Below are positions 62,454 to 64,000 of a stretch of 64,000 nucleotides of DNA, one piece after another. The stretch comes from Bacteroidota bacterium (GTDB lineage: Bacteria > Bacteroidota > Bacteroidia > B-17B0 > Aurantibacillaceae), in contig JAJNDK010000004.1 of the NCBI GenBank assembly GCA_021156365.1, forward strand, positions 186,001 through 250,000. Reading direction: 5' to 3'. Each line of letters opens with the position of its first letter. Position 1 is the stretch's first letter. A program made the translations under genes and the position numbers. The notes below the pieces were generated by a model, which saw only the letters and a list, made by a program, of their open reading frames with translations, had not been told where the DNA came from and did not search any database.

Positions 62454-63218
62454 ATGGCTTCAACAACTGAAACAGGTCATGCAAAGAACATAGTTAACTT
62501 TGAGGACCTGATATCCTACACAACAGGATACGGAACAGCTTACAACCCTTCTAACAACAGCCTTGTACTGGCCGCACTACAGGCTAAACACACAAATGCG
62601 CTGGCAGCGGTCCAGGCAGTGAAAGCGGCAAAGATCGCATTCGACAACGCAACCAATGCCCGCGAAAGAATGGCAGCAGAGCTTAAACAATTGTCTGCCC
62701 GCCTCGTCAATGGTCTGTCGGCTTGCGGTGCAACTGAGCAAACCCTTGATGATGCCCGCACCATTCATCGCAAGGTCACTGGCAGGCGTGCCCACTCCAA
62801 AACCACCAAAGCCGATGCCGGCAAGGTCACGGAGCCGGGCGACACCACATTGCCGGTACCGCCGCGCACAATTTCCGCATCGCAGCAAAGTTACGATGCA
62901 CTGATCGACAACTTCGAAAAATTAGTAGGCACGGTAGGTGCAGAACCTTTGTTTGCACCCAATGAGACCGATCTGCAGGTAGCTTCGCTCAACACCTTCT
63001 GTACAAATTACAGGTTGGCCAATACAGCTGTCATCAATGCGCACACACCTTATAGTAATCTTATTATTGCAAGGAATGTGGAGATGTATGCGAAGGGCAC
63101 GGGTTTGGTGGATCTTGCCAACGGCGTGAAGAAATATGTAAAATCCGTCTTCGGTGTTTCCAGCCCGCAGTACAGGCAGTTAAGTGCTTTGCTTTTTAAG
63201 AACTTATCAAAGGAATAG
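62454..63218 (+). CDS. Unknown alanine-rich helical protein
   Basis: 254 residues, mostly helix: VLAALQAKHTNALAAVQAVKAAKIAFDNATNARERMAAELKQLSARLVN, a Lys/Ala hinge (HSKTTKADAGKVTEPGD), then a second helical half (SQQSYDALIDNFEKLVGTVG...VDLANGVKKYVKSVFGVSSPQYRQLSALLFKNL). No signal peptide or membrane segment. Similar uncharacterised proteins are widespread in Bacteroidota; I cannot name a family. Monocistronic with a terminator after it. Confidence 0.65.
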   Translation: MASTTETGHAKNIVNFEDLISYTTGYGTAYNPSNNSLVLAALQAKHTNALAAVQAVKAAKIAFDNATNARERMAAELKQLSARLVNGLSACGATEQTLDDARTIHRKVTGRRAHSKTTKADAGKVTEPGDTTLPVPPRTISASQQSYDALIDNFEKLVGTVGAEPLFAPNETDLQVASLNTFCTNYRLANTAVINAHTPYSNLIIARNVEMYAKGTGLVDLANGVKKYVKSVFGVSSPQYRQLSALLFKNLSKE

Positions 63219-63238
63219 GTTTTAATAAGCGCACAAAG

Positions 63239-63264
63239 AAGGGGTAGGAGCGGCCCCTTTTTTT
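63239..63264 (+). terminator. Intrinsic terminator
   Basis: Short stem AAGGGG/CCCCTT with a 9-base loop and a run of seven T, 20 bases after the 254-aa gene's stop. Confidence 0.6.
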
Positions 63265-63293
63265 ATGTACTGCTGCATGCTGCTGCAATCGTC

Positions 63294-63545
63294 TGGAAAA
63301 CGTGTAACTGCTGTTTGCCGCTGCGGGGCTCCCGGTTGCAGGCGTGTAACTCCCGGTTGCAAAGAAATAGCTCTCGGTTGCAAAGGTATGCCTGCTGATT
63401 GCAAATAGCTGACTCTTTGTTGCAAAGGAATAACCCCTTATTGCAGGCGTATACCTGTTGATTGAAAACAGGTTACTCCGTGTCGCAAATATATAGCTGC
63501 CCGTTGCAAACAGAATATGCCTTGTCGCAAAAAGATCAGTTATTT
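63294..63545. repeat. 21-bp tandem repeat array
   Basis: Twelve units at an exact 21-base spacing, starting at 63294, 63315, 63336, 63357, 63378, 63399, 63420, 63441, 63462, 63483, 63504 and 63525. The fixed part is TTGCAAA (or TTGCAGG, TCGCAAA); the rest, roughly nnATAnCTCnCGG, is degenerate. The spacing equals two DNA turns. The 7-codon period leaves frames open (minus strand, heptapeptide like FATGSYT), but no start codon or RBS precedes it. Not a CRISPR: no spacers. Confidence 0.85.
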
Positions 63546-63560
63546 AACTCCTGTATCTTC

Positions 63561-63626
63561 CGAACCCTTGCCCCGTGTGTCCCCTCTCATAGCAGGAGAG
63601 GGCAGCCGGTGCGAAAGGGTGAGGTC
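63561..63626. repeat. Dispersed palindromic repeat, family A
   Basis: Nearly identical over about 65 bases to 58172-58239, including GCAGCCGGTGCGAAAGGGTGAGG. Directly follows the 21-bp array. Confidence 0.75.
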
Positions 63627-63634
63627 TGTACAAA

Positions 63635-63669
63635 ACAAAGCCCCGTCCATGATCCGGACGGGGCTTTGT
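63635..63669. terminator. Strong bidirectional terminator
   Basis: Perfect 14-bp stem ACAAAGCCCCGTCC/GGACGGGGCTTTGT, 7-base loop, followed by T-rich sequence on the minus strand. It lies 32 bases after the stop of the T9SS cargo gene. Confidence 0.85.
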
Positions 63670-63701
63670 ACGTATTAGTTGATAAAAGTTTAAGAAGTGA
63701 T

Positions 63702-64000
63702 TTATTGTTTCACTAATTTTACCACTCTCGAAGCATCTTTATAAAGTATGTTTACATAATAGACCGAGGCGGCCTGGTCCTGCAGGTTGATGCGGGTGGT
63801 TGCGCCGTCCGGTTCCACGTTGCGGATGATCTCGCCCAGGATATTCGTTACGGTGATGCGGTCCGGTACCAAGCCGTTGCAGCTGACAGTGATCATGCCG
63901 TTCGTAGGGTTCGGGAACACCGATACCGAATTCAAAGAAGCCGTTTTGTTTTTCAGTCCCACACCCGAAACAGAGATACACTCCGAAGTGTCCGAGCAGC
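63702..64000 (-). CDS. T9SS cargo protein, C-terminus only
   Basis: Open to the window edge without a start; at least 98 residues visible. The last 75 form a type A sorting domain of the type IX (Por) secretion system: VSVFPNPTNGMITVSC, ITVTNILGEIIRN, TTRINLQDQAASVYYVNILY, VVKLVKQ. Cysteines upstream (CSDTSEC) probably end the previous domain. The passenger is outside the window, so the function is unknown; it is exported across the outer membrane, and the sorting domain is then normally removed. Confidence 0.88.
   Translation of the reverse strand, partial: CSDTSECISVSGVGLKNKTASLNSVSVFPNPTNGMITVSCNGLVPDRITVTNILGEIIRNVEPDGATTRINLQDQAASVYYVNILYKDASRVVKLVKQ

Noticed and set aside
63222-63425. 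Minus-strand 67-codon frame with heptapeptide repeats
   Set aside because: Product of the 21-bp DNA period; begins inside the array and lacks an RBS.
63294-63545. CRISPR array
   Set aside because: Units are contiguous, 21 bases, with no unique spacers and no cas genes nearby.

Overview
The window is from a Bacteroidota chromosome, probably Chitinophagales or Sphingobacteriales (the order cannot be fixed from the sequence alone). Signs are a type IX secretion sorting domain at the right edge, a TonB receptor with an outer-membrane barrel, several exact TAnnTTTG promoter elements, weak Shine-Dalgarno sites, and dispersed palindromic repeats of the kind common in this phylum. There is no sign of a prophage: no terminase, capsid, portal or integrase.

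1-12.4 kb is mostly housekeeping and accessory genes: CsbD, two SRPBCC proteins, a GlxA-type regulator, a membrane thioredoxin, YdeI, an SF1 helicase, a DinB protein with a small partner under an ArsR regulator with visible operator repeats, a thioesterase, GNAT, an alpha/beta hydrolase, GT2 and a large membrane protein.

12.4-36.4 kb is one plus-strand contractile injection system (CIS) locus, close to the extracellular (Afp/PVC/AlgoCIS-like) class. In order: 2-TM protein, Pvc16-type cap, unknown, one sheath, tube 1, [intrinsic terminator], tube 2, DUF5908, LysM tube-spike adaptor, VgrG-like spike, PAAR, gp25, Afp11-like baseplate protein, putative fibre, 51-aa protein, Afp12-like baseplate protein, 2082-aa tape-measure protein, Afp15-like AAA+ ATPase and a SAM methyltransferase. 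Facing it (36.6-40.8 kb, minus strand) are a probable cargo protein with the eCIS-associated DUF4157 HELTH motif, a YbjN/chaperone-like protein directly behind it, a MORN-like secreted protein and a TPR lipoprotein.

40.9-58.1 kb is the least described part. A membrane-anchored GH18-fold protein that has lost its catalytic residues is followed by a tightly coupled six-gene operon: TrkA-N/RyR membrane protein, triple TIR-like protein, nSTAND NTPase with transmembrane segment, coiled coil and propeller, a TonB-type receptor with an N-terminal helical extension, a SAM methyltransferase, and a transporter-HEAT-cNMP-like fusion. A TPR-PP2C phosphatase follows. The overlaps (4, 8 and 1 bp, gaps of 1-7 bp) suggest one functional unit, which I propose as an envelope-to-cytoplasm sensing or immune system that may act with the neighbouring CIS.

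58.1-64 kb is accessory DNA: two charged low-complexity proteins, an AT-rich insertion with a PD-(D/E)xK-SF1 (DUF2075) defence-like gene and a frameshifted small partner, dispersed REP-like repeats, one unknown protein, an array of 21-bp tandem repeats, and the C-terminus of a T9SS cargo protein cut by the window edge. No rRNA, tRNA or CRISPR array was recognised.
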